The position numbers and the translations under genes were made by a program. The notes below the pieces were generated by a model. That model saw only the letters and a list, made by a program, of their open reading frames with translations. It searched no databases and was not told the origin of the DNA. This document shows, one piece after another, positions 26,184 to 34,294 of a stretch of 53,445 nt of DNA (position 1 is its first letter; each line of letters opens with the position of its first letter). Source of the stretch: Acidimicrobiia bacterium (GTDB lineage: Bacteria > Actinomycetota > Acidimicrobiia > Acidimicrobiales > Hopanoidiivorantaceae); NCBI GenBank assembly GCA_020027305.1, contig JAHRAM010000008.1, positions 1 through 53,445 on the forward strand. The letters run 5' to 3'.

Positions 26184-27386
26184 ATGATAAAGCGGGGCTT
26201 TAAATTTTTGGTTGGGATAACTCTGCTAATGTCTTTAGCACTTACCTCTTGTAATCATATTGTTAATAGTGCGATAGGTGAAGCCAATATACAAATATCA
26301 GCGGGAAGTTTTATTGACAGTGGATGTGTGATTAATACCAATGCTGATTTATTATGTTGGGCAGACGGAAACTTGGAAAAAGTTTTTATGGGGGCCGGGC
26401 AAGTCTTACCAGCGAGCAACCTTCAAAATGGTTGTGTGCTTACTACTGACGATAATTTATGGTGTTGGGATGAAGGCGAGCCTGCTAAAGAAGTCATAAA
26501 AAACATCCAACAAGTTTGGACAGGAAGCCATGCTAGAGGAGGTTGTGCAATAAGTTTGAGTGATGATTTATGGTGTTGGATGGGGCGAACATCTTCCAAT
26601 GCTCGCCCAGAAAAAATTCTTGATGATGTAAAACGAGTTATGGTGCTAAGCGCATGCGCGACGAATGCAGATAATCAATTATGGTGTTGGCGAGATGGTC
26701 AAAGCCCTTCAAAGCAAGTTTCCGCACTGAGCAATATTGAAGAAGGGTGTGCAGTTAATTTAACAGATAGCTTGTTGTGTTGGTATGGGAACAATCCTCC
26801 TAAAGAACGTCTTAGCGATGTAGAAATGAGTTTGCTGGGTAGCAACATCAATGAAGGTTGTGCGATAAAACTAGATGGTGTGCTGTGGTGCTGGAGTTAT
26901 GGCGAGTTCCCAGAGTTAATTCTTCAAAATGTAAAACAAATTTCATCTCTGAGCCATGCAAGAAATGGCTGTGCTCTCAATGAAAACGATGAATTATTAT
27001 GTTGGGGAAACGATGAAGGTCCAAAAGAAATCATCCAAAACATTAGCCAAGTTTTACCTGAAAGTGATTTAATAGATGGTTGTGTGCTTAACAAAAATGA
27101 TGAAGTGTGGTGTTGGGATAACAGCAGCCCGCCAGAAATGGTTTTTGATGGAGTAAAAGAAATTTCATCTGTAAGCACAGCTAGAAATGGATGTGTCCTT
27201 GATAAAGGCGATATTTTGTGGTGCTGGAAAGGTAGTGTTTCTCCAGAGCCAATTCTTAAAGATACAAAACAAGTTTCGCTTTTCAGTGATGTGGATGACG
27301 GATGCGCTGTAAGCAAAAAGGATGAGTTATGGTGCTGGGGTGGACACGACAACCGTAGCCCTGAGCGGATTTCTATAGATGCATAA
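26184..27386 (+). CDS. Lipoprotein made of ten cysteine-paired RCC1-like repeats
   Basis: A secreted lipoprotein (400 aa). The signal peptide ends in the lipobox LTSC with lipidation at C23, followed by Asn-His. The rest is ten tandem repeats of about 37 residues with the core G-C-[AV]-x6-7-[DN]-x-L-[WL]-C-W and a variable tail. This resembles divergent RCC1 beta-propeller blades, but every repeat adds a Cys pair about ten residues apart, which could form a disulfide staple. Ten short blades could make one or two propellers. Function is unknown; a surface-exposed binding scaffold is inferred. TAAACT lies 12 nt upstream of the ATG. Confidence 0.8.
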   Translation: MIKRGFKFLVGITLLMSLALTSCNHIVNSAIGEANIQISAGSFIDSGCVINTNADLLCWADGNLEKVFMGAGQVLPASNLQNGCVLTTDDNLWCWDEGEPAKEVIKNIQQVWTGSHARGGCAISLSDDLWCWMGRTSSNARPEKILDDVKRVMVLSACATNADNQLWCWRDGQSPSKQVSALSNIEEGCAVNLTDSLLCWYGNNPPKERLSDVEMSLLGSNINEGCAIKLDGVLWCWSYGEFPELILQNVKQISSLSHARNGCALNENDELLCWGNDEGPKEIIQNISQVLPESDLIDGCVLNKNDEVWCWDNSSPPEMVFDGVKEISSVSTARNGCVLDKGDILWCWKGSVSPEPILKDTKQVSLFSDVDDGCAVSKKDELWCWGGHDNRSPERISIDA

Positions 27387-27443
27387 TCTTTATTAAATTA
27401 GAAGTAATTGTTGAATATCTTTGTTACTTGGGGCGAATAAAAA

Positions 27444-27506
27444 ATGAAGATGAAGAAGTTTACAAAGTTGCTTTTTGGAACTCTTGTTGGGTTGGGGATG
27501 CGCTAA
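27444..27506 (+). pseudogene. 20-codon signal-peptide-like mini-ORF
   Basis: An ATG at 27444 encodes 20 residues with a Lys-rich start and a hydrophobic core (MKMKKFTKLLFGTLVGLGMR), then TAA. This is the shape of a signal peptide with the mature protein missing. It lies just after the repeat lipoprotein and its end overlaps the stop of the opposing crcB gene. It may be the stump of a deleted lipoprotein gene, or chance. Confidence 0.3.
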
Positions 27507-27832
27507 ATCAAAAGTCCGAGCCAAGCTGCGGCCACGCCTGCTGTTAGTGATGTTGCTACATAAAAAATTGCAGTTCCAATTCGTTTGCCTCTAGAAAGTT
27601 GTACGGCTTCTTGGCTCAGTGTAGAAAAAGTCGTCATTGAGCCGAGTGCGCCGATTCCAAATAAAATCACTATGTCAGAGCTATCGTTTGCGATAAGGCC
27701 CAGCAGAAACGACCCCATAATATTGATTAGCAGTGTGCCATAGGCAAACTTTTCTCTGTTGAGGTGGTGGGAAACAACAACACGGGCAATACTCCCAAGA
27801 GCAGCCAGTGCTAGAAATCCAAAAACAATCAT
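27503..27832 (-). CDS. crcB: Fluoride ion channel CrcB/Fluc, subunit 2 of a pair
   Basis: Small 4-TM fluoride exporter subunit (109 aa). Family motifs are GSIARVVVSHHL, the NIMGSFLLGLI helix with the conserved Asn, and GALGSMTTFSTLSQE with the TM3-break TTFS segment. It overlaps the upstream crcB by 4 nt, the usual arrangement when two non-identical subunits assemble as an antiparallel heterodimer. No crcB (fluoride) riboswitch consensus was recognised upstream of the pair. Confidence 0.92.
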   Translation of the reverse strand: MIVFGFLALAALGSIARVVVSHHLNREKFAYGTLLINIMGSFLLGLIANDSSDIVILFGIGALGSMTTFSTLSQEAVQLSRGKRIGTAIFYVATSLTAGVAAAWLGLLI

Positions 27833-28236
27833 TTAGCACTGCCCTCTGTGTTTTCCAAATGACTTCTTCGCCGAACGATGTAGCCCCACCAAGCAGCTAT
27901 CAAGCCCAAAATAATTGACAGCAATCCGTATGAGATGCCGATGAAAATTTCACCGTTCCTTAATCGTTCGGCAATCTCAAGGGCAAACACAGAAAAAGTG
28001 GTGAGCGACCCACAGAATCCAGATGCCGCTGCTGTTAAAATCTCTTTTTGAAAGTGGGTTTTTTCCGCTAGTAACTCTGCCACCAAGCAACCCAAAATGG
28101 CGCTTCCTAAGACATTGAGTGCAAACACTGCCCATGGAAATCCACTATTTCCTAAATGCGAAACGATAATCCAGCGGATGCCAGCCCCCAGCACTCCGCC
28201 AACTGAAATGCTAAGAAGGGTAGAGGGCCTAAGCAT
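27829..28236 (-). CDS. crcB: Fluoride ion channel CrcB/Fluc, subunit 1 of a pair
   Basis: First gene of the crcB pair (135 aa, 4 TM). Motifs are GAGIRWIIVSHL, NVLGSAILGCLVAE and GFCGSLTTFSVFALE. The C-terminus is charged (RRRSHLENTEGSAK). It is coupled by a 4-nt overlap to the second subunit at 27503. Fluc channels let fluoride leave the cytoplasm passively and protect enolase and pyrophosphatase. Confidence 0.93.
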   Translation of the reverse strand: MLRPSTLLSISVGGVLGAGIRWIIVSHLGNSGFPWAVFALNVLGSAILGCLVAELLAEKTHFQKEILTAAASGFCGSLTTFSVFALEIAERLRNGEIFIGISYGLLSIILGLIAAWWGYIVRRRSHLENTEGSAK

Positions 28237-28337
28237 ATACTGGCTGGTTAGATTGTGATTTTCTTTTTTTCAAACCTGTTTTGCTTAATTTTTCTTTGGC
28301 TATTTCACTAGCCAATACTTTTTAAGTAGCTTGTTGT

Positions 28338-29579
28338 TCAATTTGAAACGAGTTGGCCAGAGTCGGCTTTTGTTTCACTGGTTTCTGCCGTCTCTTCTAG
28401 CGGGGCGTTCTCTGGCTCAATTTGTTTCTGTCTAGAATTTCGCAAACGTTTTCTTATGTTTAGAACCACAATCAAAACAATAAATGCAGCAAACAAAACT
28501 TCAAATGGAACCGACCAGCGAAGCGGATGAACTATCCATTCCCAAACCCTAGAAGGCAAGTCAATAATGAAATTCCAAATGGGCAAAAGTAGAAGTCGCC
28601 ATTCATATCTCACGATTTCAAGCACTAGCCACCCTGCCACCAAAACACCGATAAGTGAGTAGCGCCAAACCTTCAGCTGTTTTTGTTCTTGCTCGCTTGT
28701 AGTTTCAGTTGAGTCAGTGGAAGCCCATACCATAACAATGCCTACCAAAATCCCGATAGCAATTCCCAGTCGGCCAGCACCCTGTTTTTGAATCCAAGCT
28801 TCTATGGTGCGGCGAAATTTCTCAGACTCAACGGAAAGCCAGTTGCCTGCAATATCTAACCAATTATTTGAAAGTGCCCCTTGAATTATTCGAATTTCCC
28901 ACCAGCCGTAAATTGCTAGATATATTCCTGCCAGGACTAAAAACGCACCAGATATTTTGCCAATGTGTGGAATAATCTTTTTCATCAATACTGCTACTTC
29001 AGTTCGAGCCATTCCAGTAGCTAGAGTTAGGAATAAAACAATAAGGCTTAACCCTGCCCCATAGGCTAGAAACACTTGAACACTTGCAAACCATCCTTGT
29101 TCTCGAAATGAATTTAATAAGGCTACTAAAAATACAGGAGATGAACACCCTAGCGATACTATTGCAAAGGAAACTCCAAATAAGAATATTGAAACAAGGT
29201 TATTTTCCTTCCCACCTTTTTGAAGTCGAGGAATTTTTAAATTAATTTCTTTCCCAAGAATTAGCCAGACTCCCAAAGGAACCATTAAAAGGCCTAAAAC
29301 AAAAGTTGCCCATTGCAGGTACTTTTTAACATCACCCTGGCTGAAAAGATGTGAGGTAACAAGACCAAAAGCCCCAAACAAAAGCAAAAAAGCAAGGCTC
29401 ATTGTAAGCCCCACAACTAGGGCACGCAAAATATTTTTTGCACGATTCGTGCTTTCTTTGTCTGGGTCGCTACCTACAAAATAAATCAAATATGCTGGCA
29501 ACATTGCAAAGCCACAAGGGTTAAATGCAGCTATCATCCCAGCGACAAGCGAAAAGAAAAGCAAGCTGGCAGGTGCCAT
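28338..29579 (-). CDS. ccdA: CcdA/DsbD-type transmembrane thiol-disulfide transporter with C-terminal extension
   Basis: Membrane protein that carries reducing equivalents across the membrane for cytochrome c maturation or thiol repair (413 aa). The two redox cysteines lie in AAFNPCGFAMLPAYL near the N-terminus and VSLGCSSPVFLVALL in TM4, the CcdA pattern. The six-TM core ends near residue 225. About 190 further residues follow, with two or three additional hydrophobic segments and a charged Glu-rich tail that plain CcdA (about 200-240 aa) lacks. No thioredoxin fold is visible in the extension, so it is not a complete DsbD. Its partner protein is not in the window. Confidence 0.85.
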   Translation of the reverse strand: MAPASLLFFSLVAGMIAAFNPCGFAMLPAYLIYFVGSDPDKESTNRAKNILRALVVGLTMSLAFLLLFGAFGLVTSHLFSQGDVKKYLQWATFVLGLLMVPLGVWLILGKEINLKIPRLQKGGKENNLVSIFLFGVSFAIVSLGCSSPVFLVALLNSFREQGWFASVQVFLAYGAGLSLIVLFLTLATGMARTEVAVLMKKIIPHIGKISGAFLVLAGIYLAIYGWWEIRIIQGALSNNWLDIAGNWLSVESEKFRRTIEAWIQKQGAGRLGIAIGILVGIVMVWASTDSTETTSEQEQKQLKVWRYSLIGVLVAGWLVLEIVRYEWRLLLLPIWNFIIDLPSRVWEWIVHPLRWSVPFEVLFAAFIVLIVVLNIRKRLRNSRQKQIEPENAPLEETAETSETKADSGQLVSN

Positions 29580-29682
29580 AATTTGATTTTACAGTATCTG
29601 CTCAGCTTGCTCCCATTTTGGGTATGAGGCTATAGGCCGAAAGGAGGAAAACCTAGACCCTCATTTTTAAGAGGCCATTTGT

Positions 29683-30156
29683 TTAAGCTGCCTGAGCTTG
29701 CTCTTGTTCTTTGATAAGATTTTCAATCTCACCAGAAATTGGAACTTCTAGCACCTCAAACTCTGGCCGAGCAACCTTAGGAGGACGCCCGCGTCTCTTA
29801 GGCTGGTCAATAACTCCATTTTTGAAGAACTGACCACCCCAAACGCCATAACCAATCTGTTGTTCAACAGCGGTTTTTAGGCAGTCTTCCATTGCGCGAC
29901 ACTGAAGGCACACTTCTTTGGCGATTCTCACGTCAGGAATTTCCTCAGAGAAAAATATCTCAAGCATCAGCTTGTCATCAGGAATAGTTTCCAGCGCCTC
30001 ATCGCGTAGCACTTGATCAAGTGCGTCCTTTCGCACCGCTACATCACGTCTAGCAATGTTTTTTCTGCGGGCGATACGACCACGAACAAAAGTGCGTGCG
30101 TCATCGCTTCGGCAGTATGCCTGCTTTTCTATTGTATTTTCTATTTTCTCGTTCAT
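29683..30156 (-). CDS. whiB: WhiB-family [4Fe-4S] transcription regulator with long insertion
   Basis: Actinobacteria-specific Fe-S transcription factor that works with the sigma factor (157 aa). The four ligands are C15, C83, C86 and C92 (VCLQCRAMEDC), followed by the GYGVWGG beta-turn and the basic RRGRPPK AT-hook-like DNA-binding motif. In ordinary WhiB proteins the first Cys lies about 20-30 residues before the CxxC and close to an FF motif; here 67 residues intervene, with an inserted Arg/Lys/Asp-rich helix before IFFSEE. A clear AGGAG site lies upstream of the ATG. The transcription terminator at 30187 separates it from the small ORF upstream. Confidence 0.9.
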   Translation of the reverse strand: MNEKIENTIEKQAYCRSDDARTFVRGRIARRKNIARRDVAVRKDALDQVLRDEALETIPDDKLMLEIFFSEEIPDVRIAKEVCLQCRAMEDCLKTAVEQQIGYGVWGGQFFKNGVIDQPKRRGRPPKVARPEFEVLEVPISGEIENLIKEQEQAQAA

Positions 30157-30186
30157 GGTTTGCTCCTTTTTTTGGTTAAAGAAAAA

Positions 30187-30207
30187 GCCCCCGGTTTTTC
30201 CGGGGGC
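30187..30207 (-). terminator. Rho-independent terminator for minus-strand transcript from 30396
   Basis: An 8-bp G+C-only stem, GCCCCCGG (30187-30194) with CCGGGGGC (30200-30207), closes a 5-nt loop. On the minus strand it is followed by TTTTTC (complement of 30181-30186). It lies about 30 bp past the stop of the 52-aa ORF and about 30 bp before the whiB start, so it ends the upstream transcript. Confidence 0.85.
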
Positions 30208-30237
30208 CGTCAGTGATTTTTTAGTTTCTTAACTAAT

Positions 30238-30396
30238 TCACATAGGCCTCCGGGGAATGTAGTGGTTCCAGTTTTTTGCCAACGTTCCTGTGAGTATGTC
30301 AAATCCGGCCCCCACTAGCATGGCTGATGACGCCAACGCTGACACACACAAAGATTCTTGCGCGCACAACATCTCGGGGCGAATTTGTTTTTCCAT
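30238..30396 (-). CDS. Putative 52-aa protein of unknown function
   Basis: Not recognised. The frame encodes MEKQIRPEMLCAQESLCV, a small-residue hydrophobic stretch (SALASSAMLVGAGFDILTG) and a basic end (NWNHYIPRRPM). An upstream in-frame start at 30468 exists, but a TATACT box 10 nt before the ATG at 30396 and a strong terminator just after the stop define a short transcript that fits this smaller version. The two Cys and the hydrophobic centre suggest a membrane-associated peptide. A non-coding small RNA from the same unit is an alternative. Confidence 0.45.
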   Translation of the reverse strand: MEKQIRPEMLCAQESLCVSALASSAMLVGAGFDILTGTLAKNWNHYIPRRPM

Positions 30397-30601
30397 TACA
30401 CAATCAAGTATAGAGCATTTTTTTAGGAATTGCACGCAATTAAAATTGTTTTGAATCTTAAGGCGCACTTTAACGTTACGAGAGCATTACAAAAACATTA
30501 TGAAGCTCACTAATTAGGGCTCATTTTGTATTTCATACTGCCTCTATATTGAAAGTATTGAAAGGCGGTATATATATATATTGTGATGCTGTGGGGAAAA
30601 G

Positions 30602-31699
30602 TTAGTCTTTCAGTCTAAAGGTTTTGAGACCTTCTTTTTCGCCTTCAATTATTTCGCCCTTTTGTTCTAGATGTTTTAAGTGGGCATAAGTTTCACTCTC
30701 AGCCATTGTTCCCCATGAACGCGGTTTAAATAACCGCTCCATATAATCCACAACCGTTCCCTCAGTGAGCTCTGCCGCTGAACTTTTAATAGTGTCAAGC
30801 CGTTGTTCATGGTGTTCAATAATGTCATTGGAACGTTCCACCAAATTCTCAAATGGATGCCCGTGTGCTGGCAAAACAATTTTCACATCAGAAAAATCTG
30901 ACATCCGTTCAAGCGAAGAAAAGAAGTCAGCCATAGGGTCAGGGCTTTCAGACATTCCAGCAATGTGGGGTGTGATGGTTGGAAGCACATGGTCGCCAGA
31001 AAGCATTAATCCATATTCGGGGTCATAGAGACAAAGGTGGTCTGCTGTGTGCCCTGGTGTGTGGATTGCCATCCATTCTCTTCTCGCCAGCTTGACAATT
31101 TGTTTGTCAGTTACATGTGCTGTGGGTTTTGGAGTGCGAAACCATTGTTGCTCTTGTTTACCCATAGCCTTCCAACGTTCAAGGTCTTCTTTTGAGCCAG
31201 GCAGTTGGCGGTCAGTGCCCCACGGAGTTTTAGAACCAGGTTTTGGCCAAAATGGAATGTTTGCTGTTTCGTCATCTTCATTTGCACTGTCTCCGCCAGC
31301 ATCTTCAGCCCCACCCAAATTTTCGGTTGCCTCTTCTCCTTGCCAGAGAACTCTAAAGTTTTCATGTGTTACAATTTCTGCCCCGCTCTCTTCTCTCATC
31401 CGCTCAGCCCCACCAAAATGATCAAAGTGAGAATGCGTGACGATGACGGTGTGAACATCGCTTACTTTATAGTCAGCAAGCTCTAACCGTTTGACTAGGT
31501 ATTCAAAGGATCTTGGCCCTGGAAGTCCAGGGTCAACAATTGCAAGTCCATTTTCATCTTCAAGCAAATAGCAGTTTACATGCCCAAGACCAGGCAGCTC
31601 AACTGGCAATTCCGAGCGAAGCACACAGGGGGCAATTTCTGTAATCGCTTCTGTAGCTGGCTCTTGTTCTTGCCTGCGATACTTTTTCTCTTCTGCCAC
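30602..31699 (-). CDS. Metallo-beta-lactamase-fold hydrolase
   Basis: Zn-dependent hydrolase (365 aa) of the glyoxalase II/LACTB2-like group. The metal-binding motif THSHFDHFGG is followed by HTPGHTADHLCLYD, MLSGDHVLP and LPAHGHPFENL. Between the first His motif and HTPGHT there is a long hydrophilic, Glu/Asp/Gly-rich insert of roughly 60 residues. The C-terminal ~80 residues look like a winged-helix-type tail (YMERLFKPRSWGTMAESETY), as in LACTB2-like proteins. The start is GTG at 31699. The substrate is not predictable; a thioester or an RNA-related substrate are both possible. Confidence 0.85.
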   Translation of the reverse strand: MAEEKKYRRQEQEPATEAITEIAPCVLRSELPVELPGLGHVNCYLLEDENGLAIVDPGLPGPRSFEYLVKRLELADYKVSDVHTVIVTHSHFDHFGGAERMREESGAEIVTHENFRVLWQGEEATENLGGAEDAGGDSANEDDETANIPFWPKPGSKTPWGTDRQLPGSKEDLERWKAMGKQEQQWFRTPKPTAHVTDKQIVKLARREWMAIHTPGHTADHLCLYDPEYGLMLSGDHVLPTITPHIAGMSESPDPMADFFSSLERMSDFSDVKIVLPAHGHPFENLVERSNDIIEHHEQRLDTIKSSAAELTEGTVVDYMERLFKPRSWGTMAESETYAHLKHLEQKGEIIEGEKEGLKTFRLKD

Positions 31700-31760
31700 T
31701 CTTTACTTTCTCTTATGGTGCTTTTACCCAATTTATTTTCGCTACTTGATTAACGTTGTC

Positions 31761-32357
31761 TTATTTTCCACTGATTGATTTCAAATCAACATCTAGGTTG
31801 AAAAAATGTTTACGATAAAAACGTAGCTCTTCAACTGAGAATTTAATATCTTCAGCTGCTCGGTGCTGGTCAGGCTTTTTCGGGGTGAGCCTATAGAAAT
31901 CATCGCCCAGCCAACGTTTAACTAACTCTTTTATGCCTGAAACATCCAAGCAGCGATAGTGAAGATATTTGTCAATCTCTGGCATATAGGCTTTCAAAAA
32001 ATTCCTATCCATCCAGATTGTGTTTCCACAAAGCGGAGAAGAATGAATGTTTGGAATATTGTCTTTAATAAAAGAAAGGGTTTGTTTGCATGCCTCTTCC
32101 AAACTGATAGTTGATTTTCTCACTTCTTCGGTCAGCCCATTTTTTTGGTGCATCGTTCGCACTGGCTCTCTCATTATTTTGAGATGGTTGTCTGGTTGAT
32201 GGATAACCAAGTCAGGCCCTGCTGCTACTATGTCAAGGTCATCGGTAGTTATGAGGCTTGCGATTTCTAATATGTGGTCGCGCGAAGGGTCAAGCCCTGT
32301 CATCTCTAAATCAATCCAAGTAAGCACTAAATAAAGCCTAGTAAGGCTATGGGTCAT
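31761..32357 (-). CDS. orn: Oligoribonuclease (DEDDh 3'-5' exoribonuclease)
   Basis: Degrades 2-5-nt RNAs, including pGpG from c-di-GMP turnover, to mononucleotides (198 aa). DEDDh residues are visible: Asp and Glu in WIDLEMTGLDP, Asp in NTIWMDRNFLKAYMPEID, and the final His/Asp in HRAAEDIKFSVEELRFYR. It is divergent from dut with about 58 bp between the starts. Length and motif order match E. coli Orn. Confidence 0.95.
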   Translation of the reverse strand: MTHSLTRLYLVLTWIDLEMTGLDPSRDHILEIASLITTDDLDIVAAGPDLVIHQPDNHLKIMREPVRTMHQKNGLTEEVRKSTISLEEACKQTLSFIKDNIPNIHSSPLCGNTIWMDRNFLKAYMPEIDKYLHYRCLDVSGIKELVKRWLGDDFYRLTPKKPDQHRAAEDIKFSVEELRFYRKHFFNLDVDLKSISGK

Positions 32358-32415
32358 TTTTCAATCGGTAAGCCATTTTTAAAATACAAAATTCAAATGG
32401 CTTCTTGAGTAAGTT

Positions 32416-32928
32416 ATGAATAAAGAGACCGTGGAGAAAATAATGCCAGACAAAAATGCGGGGCAAGAGAATAAAACGGGTGAGCAAATAGAAATTCCAA
32501 TAGCCAAAGTTGGCGACTACCCAGAAATTCAAATTCCAAAATATATTACCATTGGCGATGCTGGTGCTGATCTCTATGCCGCTGACTCTGTGAGCCTATC
32601 AGCAGGTGGGGGAAGAGAAGCTGTGCCAACTGGTGTAGCAGTGGCAATCCCCAAAGGTTATGCTGGGTTCATCCAGCCTAGAAGTGGGCTTGCCGTAAAA
32701 CACGGCGTCACTTGTCTTAACACGCCAGGGCTTATTGATAGTGGCTATCGGGGCGAGTTAAAAGTTTTGCTCATAAACACTGACCCATCTGCTGATTACA
32801 AAGTAGAGATTGGCGATCGAATCGCTCAGCTAGTTATCCAAAAAGTTGAGCGGGCTGAGTTTGTGGAAGTAGACGAGCTAGACGAAACCGAACGCGGAAC
32901 AGGCGGTTTTGGTTCAAGTGGCAAATAA
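32416..32928 (+). CDS. dut: dUTP diphosphatase (dUTPase)
   Basis: Hydrolyses dUTP to dUMP and PPi, keeping uracil out of DNA and feeding dTMP synthesis (170 aa). The homotrimeric dUTPase motifs appear in order: GDAGADLYAA, QPRSGLAVKHGV, LNTPGLIDSGYRGEL, GDRIAQLVIQ and the C-terminal P-loop-like RGTGGFGSSG. An N-terminal extension of about 30 polar residues precedes the first beta strand. It overlaps nadX by 20 nt. Confidence 0.96.
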   Translation: MNKETVEKIMPDKNAGQENKTGEQIEIPIAKVGDYPEIQIPKYITIGDAGADLYAADSVSLSAGGGREAVPTGVAVAIPKGYAGFIQPRSGLAVKHGVTCLNTPGLIDSGYRGELKVLLINTDPSADYKVEIGDRIAQLVIQKVERAEFVEVDELDETERGTGGFGSSGK

Positions 32929-33874
32929 AGTTGGATTGATTGGGCATGGCGCCATTGGCAGAGAGATTGCATCTGCCCTACTTGGCAAAAAAGAGCTTGG
33001 CAACGAAACAGAAAAAGAGCCTGAGAAAAAAAGATTTACCAGGGAAAAATCTAGCGACAAAAACTTTTCTGAACTAAAGCTGGTTGGGGTTTTTGACCCG
33101 TTTGCAAGCAGCATCGTTCCACAAAAAGTTGCCAGCCTAGAAGAACTCTGTTCTAGGAAGCCAGACATTATCATAGAAGCTGCTGGGCATGATGCCCTCG
33201 TGGTTTTTGGCGCGGAAATTCTCAAAAAAGGAATTGACCTTTTGGTGCTGAGCGCTGGAGCTCTTGGGAGGAAATGGGGACACGAAGAAAAAGCAGAGAG
33301 CCTAATGGAAGAGTTTCAACAAGTTTTAGGTGAGAAAAAATCTGGCAGGCTGCTAATTTCAACTGGGGCTATCGGTGGGTTAGATATTTTGGGTGCTGCC
33401 AAGCTGGCGGGGAAAATTGCCAGTGCTGAAATTATTTCTGAAAAGCCAGCAAGAAATCTGCTAGTACCAGAATTGCCAAAAGATGTAGTTGCTGCCATTG
33501 AAGCCGAAATAGAAAAGGATAAAAAAGGTGTGAGCTCTACTCCCATCACTGCTTTTAGTGGCAACGTTAGGGATGCTATAGAGCTATTCCCTCAATCTGC
33601 AAATGTATGTGCCACTGTTGGGTTTGCGACATTAGGGTTAGATGAAACCAAAGTCACCCTTATTGCCGATGCCAAGCTAGATACTGTCATACATCAAATT
33701 AATCTGATCGGAGCTGTTGGAACTTATGAGTTAAAATTCTCCAATCGTCCTTCAGAAAAAAATGAAAAGACCAGTGCGGTTGTTCCGTTTTCAGTTTTGC
33801 GCGCCTTAAAGCATTGGGCTGCTTTCAGGGCAGGCTCAAAAAACCTGAACGATACAAGCCCAATTTTTATTTAG
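32909..33874 (+). CDS. nadX: L-aspartate dehydrogenase (NadX-like)
   Basis: NAD(P)-dependent dehydrogenase that converts aspartate to iminoaspartate, the first step of one NAD biosynthesis route (321 aa). The Rossmann motif is GLIGHGAIGREIA; then PDIIIEAAGHDAL, LLISTGAIGGLDILGAA and NVRDAIELFPQSANVCATVG follow, with the HQINLIGAVGTYEL and NRPSEKNEKTSA blocks typical of the family. About 25 charged residues are inserted after the Rossmann beta-A helix. The start lies inside dut, suggesting coupling. nadA and nadC are not in the window, so a role in aspartate catabolism cannot be excluded. Confidence 0.82.
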   Translation: MVQVANKVGLIGHGAIGREIASALLGKKELGNETEKEPEKKRFTREKSSDKNFSELKLVGVFDPFASSIVPQKVASLEELCSRKPDIIIEAAGHDALVVFGAEILKKGIDLLVLSAGALGRKWGHEEKAESLMEEFQQVLGEKKSGRLLISTGAIGGLDILGAAKLAGKIASAEIISEKPARNLLVPELPKDVVAAIEAEIEKDKKGVSSTPITAFSGNVRDAIELFPQSANVCATVGFATLGLDETKVTLIADAKLDTVIHQINLIGAVGTYELKFSNRPSEKNEKTSAVVPFSVLRALKHWAAFRAGSKNLNDTSPIFI

Positions 33875-33914
33875 CGACTGATTTTTGTCAATAACGTGTA
33901 TTAAATAGCTCGCA

Positions 33915-34097
33915 TTAAATAGTACGTGCGGGTTTTGCCCTTGCATACTGAGTAGCAAATTTTTGCTGGGGGATGGTTTTAGAGGTGCTACATGACCAGC
34001 ACTGACTTCCCCCCACCCACGTGACATCACATTTCGCACACGCAAAAGGCTTTCTGCTCCACCGCCAACCCTTTTTCATTTTTGTAGAAAGTGACAT
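33915..34097 (-). CDS. 60-aa zinc-ribbon miniprotein
   Basis: A small basic protein with a CX2C-X9-CX2C zinc-ribbon knuckle (CAKCDVTWVGGSQCWSC), Trp-rich N-terminus (MKKGWRWSRKPFA) and Arg/Lys-rich tail. Starts at 34097 and at 34079 (Met7) are both possible; neither has a clear ribosome binding site. This Cys/Trp arrangement is protein-like rather than random, and no overlapping frame on the other strand makes sense. Role unknown; nucleic-acid binding is a reasonable guess. The rest of the 33875-34294 gap (34098-34294) is A/T-rich and shows nothing else I can name. Confidence 0.6.
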   Translation of the reverse strand: MSLSTKMKKGWRWSRKPFACAKCDVTWVGGSQCWSCSTSKTIPQQKFATQYARAKPARTI

Positions 34098-34294
34098 TTT
34101 TTCAAATTTTCAAAAGTAGTATTCCATAAAAATATTAGGGCTAAACTCACAAAATTTATGGATTTCACAGGGTTCGGGCGAAATTTAAAAACCTATTTAA
34201 TGTGCGCTTTACTAACTTCAATTTTTAGAGTCTAAGATAACAAAAAATATCTGTGGGCTACACACCAATGGTTACTCGCAAAATTTTGGCGAGG

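Noticed and set aside
28237..28337. Possible fluoride riboswitch upstream of the crcB pair
   Set aside because: The conserved pseudoknot and loop sequences of the crcB RNA motif were not found in the leader.
30569..30581. TATATATATATAT run
   Set aside because: Simple dinucleotide repeat in an A/T-rich intergenic stretch; no partner structure.
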